A stretch of 64,000 bases of DNA from CAZYTM01 sp964649725 (GTDB lineage: Bacteria; Desulfobacterota; Desulfuromonadia; Geobacterales; Geobacteraceae). Shown piece by piece: positions 52,440-61,487 of the stretch (positions are counted from its first letter, which is position 1; each line of letters opens with the position of its first letter). The position numbers and the translations under genes are program-made. Under the pieces are notes generated by a model. That model searched no databases and was not told where the DNA came from. It saw nothing but the letters and a program-made list of their open reading frames with translations. The stretch spans positions 186,001-250,000 of the forward strand of contig CAZYTM010000005.1 in NCBI GenBank assembly GCA_964649725.1, in the 5' to 3' direction.

Positions 52440-53129
52440 ATGACAATAAAATGGACTCTTTTTCTCTGTATCTTCTGCCTCGCTGCACCGCTTTGTGCAG
52501 CAGAGCCGATAATTCTCAAGGATCAGCAGGACAAGATCAATTACAGTATCGGCCTCGACATAGCGCGCAACTTCAAGCAGCAGGGGGTTGAAATCGACCT
52601 CGAGCTGTTCATCAGAGGACTGAAGGATGGGCTGGCAGGGGGGGAGATGCTCCTTTCGGAAAAGGAGTACCGCAAGATATTAAGCACATTTCAGGCTGAC
52701 CTGATACGGAAGAATTCGGTACGGAAACAGTTTGCCGCCATGGATAATAAAAAGGCAGGTGATGCTTTTCTGGCCGAAAACCGGACCAGAGATGGAGTGA
52801 CTGTGCTCCCGAGCGGCCTGCAATACAGGATACTGCAAAAAGGGAGTGGCAAAATACCGACCATCAACGACAAGGTCGAATGCCGGTACAAGGCGTTTCA
52901 TATCGACGGGACTGAATTCGACAGTTCCAAACTGGACATCCCTTCCATCTTCACCATCAAGGACGGGGTTATCCCCGGATGGAGAGAGGCACTGCAACTG
53001 ATGCCGACCGGTTCCAAGTGGCAACTCGTCATCCCGCCACAATTAGCCTACGGTGATAGAGGGGTCGGCCGGAACATCGGGCCAAACGAGACTATGATCT
53101 TTGAAGTCGAACTGATTGCCATCAAATGA
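52440..53129 (+). CDS. Second exported FKBP-type peptidyl-prolyl isomerase
   Basis: 229 residues, FkpA-like. Signal peptide about 1-20; helical domain with KINYSIGLDIARNFKQQGVEID and GLKDGLAGG; linker; FKBP domain about 120-229 with GLQYRILQKGSGKIP, KVECRYKAFHIDGTEFDSS and LVIPPQLAYGDRGVG. ATG 52440 preferred; an upstream TTG in frame adds three residues. Its end overlaps the frame of the oxidase gene, whose own start is 54 bp further on. Presumably helps fold the long, proline-rich oxidase. Confidence 0.92.
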   Translation: MTIKWTLFLCIFCLAAPLCAAEPIILKDQQDKINYSIGLDIARNFKQQGVEIDLELFIRGLKDGLAGGEMLLSEKEYRKILSTFQADLIRKNSVRKQFAAMDNKKAGDAFLAENRTRDGVTVLPSGLQYRILQKGSGKIPTINDKVECRYKAFHIDGTEFDSSKLDIPSIFTIKDGVIPGWREALQLMPTGSKWQLVIPPQLAYGDRGVGRNIGPNETMIFEVELIAIK

Positions 53130-53182
53130 CTGGAATCAAGCTATCACAACTTGAACAGACTGCAACCGCAGGGAGGTTATTC

Positions 53183-56100
53183 ATGAGCCGGACTATTTTC
53201 AGGAGATTAATGATTGCGGCAGGGTTAGTCACCCTCCTCGCCTGGGGGGTATCACCCGCCACAGCAGGTCCGGGTGGCGGCACCTATTACGCCAACAGTC
53301 CGGCTGGTGGAGCATCGGGGACAGCACTGCGGAAATTCGTCGATTCGCTCCCCGGAATCGGTGCTGCGAACGCCAACAATCTCGGTCAGTATATCCCGCT
53401 GGCGACTCCGGACACAGCTACATTCGCCGGTTCTGACTACTACGAGATCGGCCTGCGGGATTACACCAAAAAGATGCATTCCGACCTCCCCAAGGCAACC
53501 AAACTTAGGGGCTATTACCAGATCAACGGACCTGATACCACCAGCCAGTATCTGGGACCTCTGATTCTGGCCCAGAAGGACCGCCCGGTCCGGGTTAAAT
53601 TCGTCAATCAGTTGGGGACCGGCACAGCCGGCGACCTCTTCATCCCGGTCGACACCTCCCTGATGGGGGCTGGTCTCGGCCCGCTCGGCGCACCTGGCGG
53701 CAACTACACGCAAAACCGTGCCACTCTTCATCTACATGGCGGCAACACCCCCTGGATCAGTGACGGGACCCCGCACCAGTGGACAGTCCCGGCCGGTGAA
53801 ACCACCCCTTATAAAAAAGGTGTCTCCACCAGGGACGTCCCGGACATGCCGGCATCTGGCGACGGTGCCATGACATTCTACTGGACCAACCAGCAGAGCA
53901 ACCGGCTGATGTTCTACCACGACCATGCCTACGGCCTCACCCGGCTCAATGTCTATGCCGGTGAAGCGGCCGGCTATCTACTCACCGACCCGTACGAAGA
54001 GGATATGATCTCCGGCACCAACGTCACCGGCATCAATCCGGGCCTGAAAAAGGTCCTCCCCGACCTGGGGGGTGTCTACCATTGGGGGATTCCGCTGGTG
54101 ATCCAGGACCGGACCTTTGTCCCGCAGAATATCGCTGTTCAGGATGCCAAGTGGACCAATCCTGCCTGGGGGACTTACGGCGATCTATGGTGGCCTCATG
54201 TCTATGAACCGAATCAGGCGCCACTGTCGCCACAGGGAGCTAATCCGTTCGGCCGCTGGGACTACGGCCCCTGGTTCTGGCCACCGGTTATCGTCGATCC
54301 GGCCCATTCCACTCTGCCGGAACCTTCCACCACACCAGAAGCCTTTGCCGATACACCGATCATAAACGGCACAGCATACCCATATGTGAATGTCGAGCCA
54401 AAACCGTATCGATTCCGTATCCTCAACGCCTGCAACGACCGGACCCTCAACCTGCAGCTCTATGTCGCCGACCCGGCCTACCCGGCCGGAACGGAAGTCA
54501 AGATGGTCCCGGCAGTAGCGACCCCTGGCTATCCGGCGACATGGCCTACCGACGGCAGAGCCGGCGGGGTTCCCGACCCGGCACTTATGGGTCCTGATAT
54601 GGTAATGGTCGGCACCGAGGGGGGGTTCCTGCCGGCGCCGGTTACCATACCCAGTACACCGATCGGCTACGACTATAATCGTCGCAACATCGTGGTCCTC
54701 AACATCCTTACCCACGGTGTCAAACTGATGCCTGCCGAGCGGGCCGACGTAGTCGTCGACTTCAGCAGCTTTGCCGGCAAGACCATCATCCTTTACAACG
54801 ACGCCCCGGCGCCGACCCCGGCCTTTGATCCACGCTACGACTACTATACCGGCAACCCTGACCAGACCACCAGTGGCGGCGCCCCCTCGACCCTCCCCGG
54901 CTACGGCCCCAACACCAGGACCATGATGCAGATAAAGGTGGCCGGTGCGGTAACGACCCCAACCAGCTTTGATGTGGCTTTTCTCCCGACCGTACTAGGC
55001 GCCGCATTCAAGGCCTCCCAACCGGTCCCGATAGTGCCGGAAGCCGACTACAATGCGGTCTATGGCCAGACCTATAACGATCTCTACGCTAAAATATCCG
55101 ACTACTCCTTTACCTTCAACCCGCTCGATTCAAACGGTGTACCGATCGCCCAGCCTACCACCATACCGTTCCAGCCCAAAGCGATCCAGGAGTTGTGGGA
55201 CCCGTATGGCCGGATGAACGCTACCCTTGGTGTGGAGCTGCCATTCACCAGCAACCTGACCCAGACCACCATCCCGATGGGGTATGCCGAACCACCAACC
55301 GAGTATCTCCAGGATGGCCAGCCACAGATCTGGAAGATCACCCATAACGGTGTCGACTCCCACCCGGTCCATTTTCACCTGGTCAATGTGCAGTTGATCA
55401 ACCGCGTCGGCTGGGACGGCGCCATCAGGCCACCTGAGCCACAGGAGTTGGGGTGGAAGGAGACGGTGACTATGAACCCGCTGGAGGACGCGATAGTCGC
55501 TCTCCTGCCGAAGATGCAGAGCCTGCCATTCGCCCTGCCTACCATCAGTCGCGCCATCGATCCGACCATCCCGCTAGGGGCTGGTATTGCTACCACCGAC
55601 TTCACCAATCCGACCAATCCGGTGGCAGCGACCCTCCCCAATGCAGTGATCGACTATGGCTATGAATATGTCTGGCACTGCCATATCCTCGGCCATGAAG
55701 AGAACGACTTCATGCGGCCGATCGTCTTCCAGGTCCCTGGCACAGTACCGGCAGCACCGACCAGCCTGAATGCCTTTGAAGGTGGCGCCCTGATCTCGGC
55801 CGGACCACCGGCGGTCTACAATGCGACCATCAACTCGGTTCTCCTGCAGTGGACAGATTCTGCCCCACGCCCGTCAAGTTTCCGGGTCGAGCGGAGCAGT
55901 GGCGGCGCCTACCAGCCGCTGGCAACCATATCTTTCCTCCCGAGCGTCTCCCCTTACTATTATGACTACACGGTCAACCCGGCCACAACCTACTCGTACC
56001 GGATAGTCGCCTACAATGCTATCGGGGATTCGCTGCCGTCAAACATTGCCACAGTTACCACCAGCACCTGGGGACCGGCGCTTGCTGTCACACTCACCCC

Positions 56101-58726
56101 GAGTGCGCCAACGCCGCACGTTGCTGGATCCCTGGTACAGTTCACCGGAACCGGCAGCGGTGCCACATCCAGCAGCCTGAATGCCACCGCAACCTATCTC
56201 TATCGCTTCAAACTCAATGGTGTAACAGTACAGGATTTCAGTATCGATAACACCTGGGCGCTGCCGGATACAACTCCGATAGGGATCTACACCATTACAG
56301 TCGATGCACGCACCAGTACTTCCCAGAACCCGCTGGCAACGACCTCCATGAATTACCAGATCATTGCTTCGCCAACACCTCCGGTCACCGTAGCCACACC
56401 AATTCCGGGGACATACAACGCTGCTTCGGTAACTGTGACCCTGAGCGCTACCGGACCGGCACCACCGAACAACATCTACTATACCCTGGACGGTACTCCG
56501 CCGACCACTGCATCAACCCTCTACACAGCACCGATAGTTCTCACTTCGACCAAGACCATCCAGTACTTTGCCGTAGATGTCAACGGCACAGCTGAAACGG
56601 TCAAATCAGGGGTCTGGACTATCCATGTGCCGGACATGGTCGCCAGCGTAAAGATCAATAATGGTGCAGCAGCTATAAAGAGCACCAGTGTCACCCTTAA
56701 TCTGAGTGCCGTCGATCCGACCGGCGTAGCAACCATGCAGTTCTCCAACGACGGTATCACCTACACGGCTGAAGAACCTTATGCCACCACCAAGGCCTGG
56801 ACTATACCAGCCGGAGACGGGGCAAAGACTGTCTATGTTAAATTCCGCGACATGTCTCTCCCTACCGGGTTCCTCTATGGGCCGTTCACTGCAACTACCA
56901 TTCTCGACACCGTCGCTCCGGTCACTACCGCCACCCCGATACCTGGCACCTATAACATCGGGACTAATCCCCTCTCGGTGGTCCTGACAACCAACGAACC
57001 GGCGACCATTTACTATACGACCAACGGTTCCATACCGACAACCGCTTCAACCGTCTATACGATACCGATTCCGATCACTACCTCCACTACCATCAACTAT
57101 TTCGCTGTTGACCCGGCCGGCAATCCCGAGTCGATAAAAACCGGCACCTGGGCGATCCATACCGCCGACATGGTGGCGACTGTAATGATCAACAATGGCG
57201 CCCAGTTCACCAACAGCGCCAATGTCACTCTGACCCTCAGCGCTATCGATCCGCAGGGCGTAGATACCATGCAGTTCTCCAATGACGGCATAACGTACAC
57301 CGCCGAAGAAGCCTATGCCATCACCAAGGCCTGGACCTTGCCGACAGGTGACGGAGTAAAGACCGTCTACGTCCGCTTCCGCGACAAATCATTGCCTACC
57401 GGCTACCTCTATCCGCCGGTCAGCACCAACATCACTCTTGACACTCAGGTGCCGATCAGCAATGCATCGCCGATCCCTGGGACCTACAGCGGGCCGGTCT
57501 CGGTGATCCTCTCTGCCAATGAACCGGCAACCATCTACTACACCACCAACGGCACTGCTCCGACTACGGCATCGACCATCTATACCCTTCCTATCCTCCT
57601 GACTTCAACGACAGTGATCAACTTCTTTGCCGTCGACCGGGCAGGCAACACCGAAGCACCTAACTTCGCCGGCTATACCATTCATACTCCTGACATGGTC
57701 TCGACAGTCAAGATCAACAACGGCGCTAGCTATACCAATAATGCCAATGTAACCCTGACACTGAGCGCCAGCGACCCGACCGGCGTTGCCACCATGCAGT
57801 TCTCCAATGACGGGCTGACTTATACTGCAGAAGAGGCCTTTGCCAGCAGCAAGACCTGGACACTGACAGGTGGGGATGGGGTGAAGAACGTCTATGTAAG
57901 GTTCCGCGACAAGACCTTGCCTGGAGGATATCTCTACCCGCCAACCGTTGCCAGCATAACCCTTGACACTGTGGCGCCGATCACCACTGCCAGCCCGATA
58001 CCAGGCACATACATAGCTGCACCGGTGATAGTCTCACTGGCGGTCAATGAACCATTGGCATCCATCTACTACACAACTGACGGGGTTACTACACCGACAA
58101 CCAGTTCTACCAAGTACACCGGACCGATTACAGTCAACGCGAACACCACCATCAAATATTTTGCCGTTGACCCGGCTGCCAATGCAGAAACCGTCCACAC
58201 CGCCACCTGGGACATACATGCCACAGACCTGACAGCCAGCGTGAAAATCAATAATGGTGCAGTCACCTGCGACAGTACCGATGTCGTTCTGACCCTGTCG
58301 GCCAGTGACCCGGATGATGGAGTTGCTACCATGCAGTTCTCTAATGACGGGATTACTTACTCTGCCGAAGAGACTTACGCTACCAGCAAGCCTTGGCGGC
58401 TCACTCCAGGTAACGGTATAAAGAATGTCTATGTCAAATTCCGTGACATGGCACTCCCGACCGGTAACCTCTACGATCCGGTAACTGCTTCAATTACCCT
58501 GGTGGCAATCAAGGACGGGCTCCTCCCCGGCACCACCAACTTCCTGGCCAGTGCGCTGAAGGCGCTGCAGATCGCCAGCGGCATGGCTACAGCAAGCAGC
58601 CAGGATCTGGCACATGCGGATGTGGCGCCATATCGAAACGGCGCCCCAAGTCCTGACGGAAAAATAGACCTGCTGGACGTTTACGTCCTGCTGCTCCGCC
58701 AGGTAGGGACAATAACCGGATTCTAG
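53183..58726 (+). CDS. Giant secreted multicopper oxidase with Fn3, Ig-like repeats and dockerin-like tail
   Basis: 1847 residues. Signal peptide about 1-30. Multicopper oxidase region to about 855 with all four copper motifs: HLHG (His183/185), HDHA (His246/248), HPVHFH (His727/730/732) and HCHILGH (His832/834/838). Then an Fn3 domain (~860-960), another Ig-like part, four ~177-residue repeats, each a chitobiase-C-like half (PIPGTY ... YYTTNG ... FAVD) and a FSNDGITYTAEE half, and a C-terminal dockerin-like segment (ADVAPYRNG, PDGKIDLLDVYVLLLRQVG). Oxidises metals or organics; in Geobacter similar OmpB is tied to metal-oxide reduction (inference). ATG 53183 behind GGGAGG. Confidence 0.92.
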   Translation: MSRTIFRRLMIAAGLVTLLAWGVSPATAGPGGGTYYANSPAGGASGTALRKFVDSLPGIGAANANNLGQYIPLATPDTATFAGSDYYEIGLRDYTKKMHSDLPKATKLRGYYQINGPDTTSQYLGPLILAQKDRPVRVKFVNQLGTGTAGDLFIPVDTSLMGAGLGPLGAPGGNYTQNRATLHLHGGNTPWISDGTPHQWTVPAGETTPYKKGVSTRDVPDMPASGDGAMTFYWTNQQSNRLMFYHDHAYGLTRLNVYAGEAAGYLLTDPYEEDMISGTNVTGINPGLKKVLPDLGGVYHWGIPLVIQDRTFVPQNIAVQDAKWTNPAWGTYGDLWWPHVYEPNQAPLSPQGANPFGRWDYGPWFWPPVIVDPAHSTLPEPSTTPEAFADTPIINGTAYPYVNVEPKPYRFRILNACNDRTLNLQLYVADPAYPAGTEVKMVPAVATPGYPATWPTDGRAGGVPDPALMGPDMVMVGTEGGFLPAPVTIPSTPIGYDYNRRNIVVLNILTHGVKLMPAERADVVVDFSSFAGKTIILYNDAPAPTPAFDPRYDYYTGNPDQTTSGGAPSTLPGYGPNTRTMMQIKVAGAVTTPTSFDVAFLPTVLGAAFKASQPVPIVPEADYNAVYGQTYNDLYAKISDYSFTFNPLDSNGVPIAQPTTIPFQPKAIQELWDPYGRMNATLGVELPFTSNLTQTTIPMGYAEPPTEYLQDGQPQIWKITHNGVDSHPVHFHLVNVQLINRVGWDGAIRPPEPQELGWKETVTMNPLEDAIVALLPKMQSLPFALPTISRAIDPTIPLGAGIATTDFTNPTNPVAATLPNAVIDYGYEYVWHCHILGHEENDFMRPIVFQVPGTVPAAPTSLNAFEGGALISAGPPAVYNATINSVLLQWTDSAPRPSSFRVERSSGGAYQPLATISFLPSVSPYYYDYTVNPATTYSYRIVAYNAIGDSLPSNIATVTTSTWGPALAVTLTPSAPTPHVAGSLVQFTGTGSGATSSSLNATATYLYRFKLNGVTVQDFSIDNTWALPDTTPIGIYTITVDARTSTSQNPLATTSMNYQIIASPTPPVTVATPIPGTYNAASVTVTLSATGPAPPNNIYYTLDGTPPTTASTLYTAPIVLTSTKTIQYFAVDVNGTAETVKSGVWTIHVPDMVASVKINNGAAAIKSTSVTLNLSAVDPTGVATMQFSNDGITYTAEEPYATTKAWTIPAGDGAKTVYVKFRDMSLPTGFLYGPFTATTILDTVAPVTTATPIPGTYNIGTNPLSVVLTTNEPATIYYTTNGSIPTTASTVYTIPIPITTSTTINYFAVDPAGNPESIKTGTWAIHTADMVATVMINNGAQFTNSANVTLTLSAIDPQGVDTMQFSNDGITYTAEEAYAITKAWTLPTGDGVKTVYVRFRDKSLPTGYLYPPVSTNITLDTQVPISNASPIPGTYSGPVSVILSANEPATIYYTTNGTAPTTASTIYTLPILLTSTTVINFFAVDRAGNTEAPNFAGYTIHTPDMVSTVKINNGASYTNNANVTLTLSASDPTGVATMQFSNDGLTYTAEEAFASSKTWTLTGGDGVKNVYVRFRDKTLPGGYLYPPTVASITLDTVAPITTASPIPGTYIAAPVIVSLAVNEPLASIYYTTDGVTTPTTSSTKYTGPITVNANTTIKYFAVDPAANAETVHTATWDIHATDLTASVKINNGAVTCDSTDVVLTLSASDPDDGVATMQFSNDGITYSAEETYATSKPWRLTPGNGIKNVYVKFRDMALPTGNLYDPVTASITLVAIKDGLLPGTTNFLASALKALQIASGMATASSQDLAHADVAPYRNGAPSPDGKIDLLDVYVLLLRQVGTITGF
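56384..58510 (+). repeat. Four in-frame ~530-bp repeats of the oxidase
   Basis: Units start near 56384, 56921, 57455 and 57980, each beginning with a PIPGTY motif and holding ATMQFSNDG or DTMQFSNDG. They differ at many third codon positions, so expansion is not recent. Confidence 0.85.
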
Positions 58727-58739
58727 TTGCTACGCATTG

Positions 58740-58760
58740 CCCCCTCCCCGGTGAGGGGGC
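58740..58760 (+). terminator. Hairpin after the oxidase gene
   Basis: GCCCCCTC-CCCGGT-GAGGGGGC, an eight-pair GC stem 14 bp after the stop. No T-run, so termination may be partial, allowing expression of the next gene. Confidence 0.6.
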
Positions 58761-58793
58761 TTGCTCCACTTTCGGCAGGAAAGGATTCTTTCT

Positions 58794-59360
58794 ATGAGAA
58801 CATACCCCCTTACAGCAGCAATAGGCATCTTGATGCTACTGGCCGTCAACGGCTGCGGTGGCGGAGGCGGTGGCTCACCGGCGCCTCCAGCGACATCCAA
58901 GGCAGTGACAAAGGCATATCTGTTCGGGACAATGTCTTCTGGCAGCATCATCGCTACGGTGCAGACATCCATGATAGTTCCAAGCGGCGTCCTGGCAAAC
59001 TATACCTCACCTGCAGGCGCCACTTCCGGCACCTATCCACTGCGCAGTGCCGCCCTGGCGCCATCCGGTTCTGTACTGGTCCCAGCCGGGGATCTTACCG
59101 GCACTTATGATATTGCCAGCAGGAGACTGACTATCAACCTGGTCAATGCCACCAGCAGGGTCGCCCTGCAGAGCAGCAGCACCGGCAGCGGGGCAGAGAT
59201 AGCAACGATTTACTTCAATCTCGCTACACCCGGCAGTTCACCTGTTCTGCCGACCGTTGATCTTGCTGCAACTATCGGCCAGGATCGCCAGCCGGCGACT
59301 GTCCCGAGTGTCGGCTATCTGACCGGCGGCAAAGTCAACTTCACCACTACTTTCCAGTAA
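58794..59360 (+). CDS. Lipoprotein of unknown function
   Basis: 188 residues from ATG 58794 (AGGAAAGGA upstream). Signal peptide with lipobox VNGC (Cys about 19) and a Gly6 linker, then a beta-rich domain rich in Ser, Thr and Gly (ASRRLTINLVNAT, ATIYFNLAT). It resembles cohesin-type or Ig-fold exported proteins of Geobacter in composition, which would fit the dockerin-like tail of the oxidase just upstream, but I cannot confirm a cohesin from sequence alone. It follows the oxidase by 67 bp. Confidence 0.7.
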   Translation: MRTYPLTAAIGILMLLAVNGCGGGGGGSPAPPATSKAVTKAYLFGTMSSGSIIATVQTSMIVPSGVLANYTSPAGATSGTYPLRSAALAPSGSVLVPAGDLTGTYDIASRRLTINLVNATSRVALQSSSTGSGAEIATIYFNLATPGSSPVLPTVDLAATIGQDRQPATVPSVGYLTGGKVNFTTTFQ

Positions 59361-59388
59361 CATGCTGTAATTCAAGAATCTATCATAT

Positions 59389-59424
59389 ACAGGCAACGTG
59401 ACCCGGCGTCCGTTGCCTGTTTCA
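59389..59424 (+). terminator. Intrinsic terminator after the lipoprotein gene
   Basis: ACAGGCAACG and CGTTGCCTGT arms, ten perfect pairs, with a short TTT tail. Marks the end of the FKBP-oxidase-lipoprotein region. Confidence 0.8.
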
Positions 59425-59554
59425 CTATTTCTCCGCCTCCCCCCTACCCGCTGCAATCCCATTTATTTCCACCCCATGTATCAGTGGTAAAGTTTTCCAC
59501 AGATCAGTCGATAATAATAGGAGAGCATCTACTTACCACTTTCTGGAGCAGCAG

Positions 59555-59815
59555 ATGCAGAGCTACCATCTCGCCCGGCAGGTTGAATTGGCAACCGCTG
59601 CCATAACACCCCTCCGCTACGGCAGATATCTGGCAACGGTAGAGGCCGACGGTACCGTCGTCTGTGACAAAGCCAGGTATCTGATCGATTCTGCAAATCC
59701 ACCCCTTCCTGGCGAAAAGGTGCTGATCTGGTGCTGCCACGATCTCTTCTGCTGCCTTATAGCCGAATACGAAGCAACCTATCACCATAGCGACCACTTA
59801 TCTGCTGCAGCTTGA
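59555..59815 (+). CDS. Small hypothetical protein
   Basis: 86 residues from ATG 59555 (GGAG upstream). Compact domain with VEADGTVVCDKARYLIDSANPPLPGEKVLIWCC and an unusual set of four closely spaced cysteines (WCCHDLFCC) plus His near the C-terminus, which might bind metal. Codon use fits the neighbours. Not recognised. The antisense frame at the same place is less coding-like. Confidence 0.55.
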   Translation: MQSYHLARQVELATAAITPLRYGRYLATVEADGTVVCDKARYLIDSANPPLPGEKVLIWCCHDLFCCLIAEYEATYHHSDHLSAAA

Positions 59816-60059
59816 TCAGTTTCCCTCCGCAAACGGTTCTTTTCCGCCCTGGCGGTGTCAATCTGCAGGATTACTTGTGCGGCGTACCGACGTACGCCTC
59901 CGCGCAATCCCTTGATTTCCTTGCCAGGACGAAAAATCCCTCGTTTCCTGTCCGGAAACCAGTAGTGTCTCCTCCGGATATTCCGGCTGGAGCTAATTAC
60001 TGTTGATTTTTACCGGGAAGGCGCTAAAGTGAACTGATAATCCTGAAACGGACTGCGCC

Positions 60060-60821
60060 ATGACCAGCTCCCGCACATTCATAGTCATAATTTTACTATT
60101 GCTTGCCGCAAGCAGAAGTTCCAGTGCTGCTGAGAGCGTTTTTGGCAAGCTCTGGAGCGGCTTCTCCACTTCGTTGGCAGGTCGGTCGGCAGAGCAGCGG
60201 CATAATGCGGCACTTGCCGCAGAGGCTCTGAACGGCATAGTGATCCCGCCAGGAGGGCGCTTCAGCTTCAATAATCTGGTCGGAGCAAGGGAGAGTAGCA
60301 AGGGTTACACCGAAGCCCCGATGATCGCTGTCGATGGCACCCTTAAGGATGTGCCGGGCGGCGGTATCTGCCAGCTGGCGACTACACTTTACAATGCAGC
60401 ACTGCTGGCCGGTCTTACTATTGTTGAGCGGCATCCACACTCCCGTGCCATCCCCTATGTCCCGCCCGGTCGCGACGCCACCATAGTCTCCTGGCGCAAG
60501 GACCTGAAACTGGCCAACCCCCATCCTCTCCCGCTACTCCTTAAGATCAACCTTGTCGATGAGCGGATTAATGTTGCATTCTGGGGGATTGAAGCGAAAC
60601 CGTTCAATATCGAACTGCGCAGCGAAACGAGTGTGCTAGAACCTGACGCAGTGGTTGTCAGGGGGGATAAACAGCAAACCGGCACTATTCAGCCTGGCAA
60701 CAACGGTTTCGCTGTCATTACCCACCGTATCACCAGCAGCAACGGCGTCAGCAGATCAGAGCTGATAAGTGACGACAAATATCCCCCTCCATCACGCCTG
60801 ATCTCCATGGAGTCACCATGA
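60060..60821 (+). CDS. VanW-family exported protein
   Basis: 253 residues. Signal peptide about 1-23; VanW domain with PPGGRFSFNNLVGARESSKGY, the diagnostic GGGICQLATTLYNAALLAGL and ERHPHSRAIPYVPPGRDATI; then a beta-rich C-terminus. VanW proteins occur with vancomycin-resistance genes and in other envelopes; the biochemical role is not known. It overlaps the AMMECR1-like gene by 4 bp and so heads a three-gene operon with the macroglobulin gene. Confidence 0.9.
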   Translation: MTSSRTFIVIILLLLAASRSSSAAESVFGKLWSGFSTSLAGRSAEQRHNAALAAEALNGIVIPPGGRFSFNNLVGARESSKGYTEAPMIAVDGTLKDVPGGGICQLATTLYNAALLAGLTIVERHPHSRAIPYVPPGRDATIVSWRKDLKLANPHPLPLLLKINLVDERINVAFWGIEAKPFNIELRSETSVLEPDAVVVRGDKQQTGTIQPGNNGFAVITHRITSSNGVSRSELISDDKYPPPSRLISMESP

Positions 60822-61432
60822 AAAGTGCTCTTTTCTGTTTAACACTGATATTTTTGCTCTTTTGCAGAGCACCGCTTGATGCTGCTGTTGCCGGGGGGGG
60901 ATTCGACCGGCAGCAACAGATTGAGCTGCTAGGCTATACCAAATCGATCTTTCTCGCCAGGCTTGGTCATGGCCGGGCGATTGCTCCACCGGCTGCGGCT
61001 CTTAAAAGCCAGCGAGCCTGTTTTGTCACTTTCTTCGCAGGTAAACGGGTCATCGCCTGTTTCGGCAGTTTTCAACCACGAATGGCCAGTCTGGCCGAAG
61101 AGATCGAGGCAAATGTGGCCGGGGCGCTCCGTAACGATCCCCGGGCGCGGCTGATTGAGAAGGAGACGGCTCTGCAGATAGGTATTCAAGTCACCTTCCC
61201 CGGGGAAAAAGTGCCGATTGCTGACTACCGGCAGTTTGACCCCAGCCGCGAAGGGCTATTTGCCGAAACAGCAGACCAGGGTATTGCGATCGTACCACAA
61301 GAAGCCAAGACCTCTGCCTGGGCCTATCGTGAAGCAAGGCGGCGCCTCGGCTCACCGGCCCCTGCAGATATACGCCTGTACCGATTCAAGGCCGAGTTCT
61401 TCAGCAGTCGAAACCTGGCAGTAAAAGAGTGA
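60818..61432 (+). CDS. Exported AMMECR1-like protein
   Basis: 204 residues. Signal peptide about 1-22, then a domain resembling AMMECR1: ACFVTFFAGKRVIACFGSF where the family usually has RGCIGSL, the EIEANVAGALRNDPRARL helix, and LQIGIQVTFPGE. Loss of the RGC motif suggests changed function. AMMECR1 proteins are usually cytoplasmic, so an exported form is unusual. ATGA overlap with the VanW gene. Family call is by overall pattern, moderately sure. Confidence 0.7.
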   Translation: MKSALFCLTLIFLLFCRAPLDAAVAGGGFDRQQQIELLGYTKSIFLARLGHGRAIAPPAAALKSQRACFVTFFAGKRVIACFGSFQPRMASLAEEIEANVAGALRNDPRARLIEKETALQIGIQVTFPGEKVPIADYRQFDPSREGLFAETADQGIAIVPQEAKTSAWAYREARRRLGSPAPADIRLYRFKAEFFSSRNLAVKE

Positions 61433-61487
61433 TCTGTATGCCATCCAGATTCGACACCTACAATCCGCTAGGTTCATGGAGCATCTC

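Noticed and set aside
59812..60006. 64-codon frame from TTG between the small Cys-rich gene and vanW
   Set aside because: TTG start without ribosome site, composition unlike neighbours, and overlaps the previous stop; not supported.
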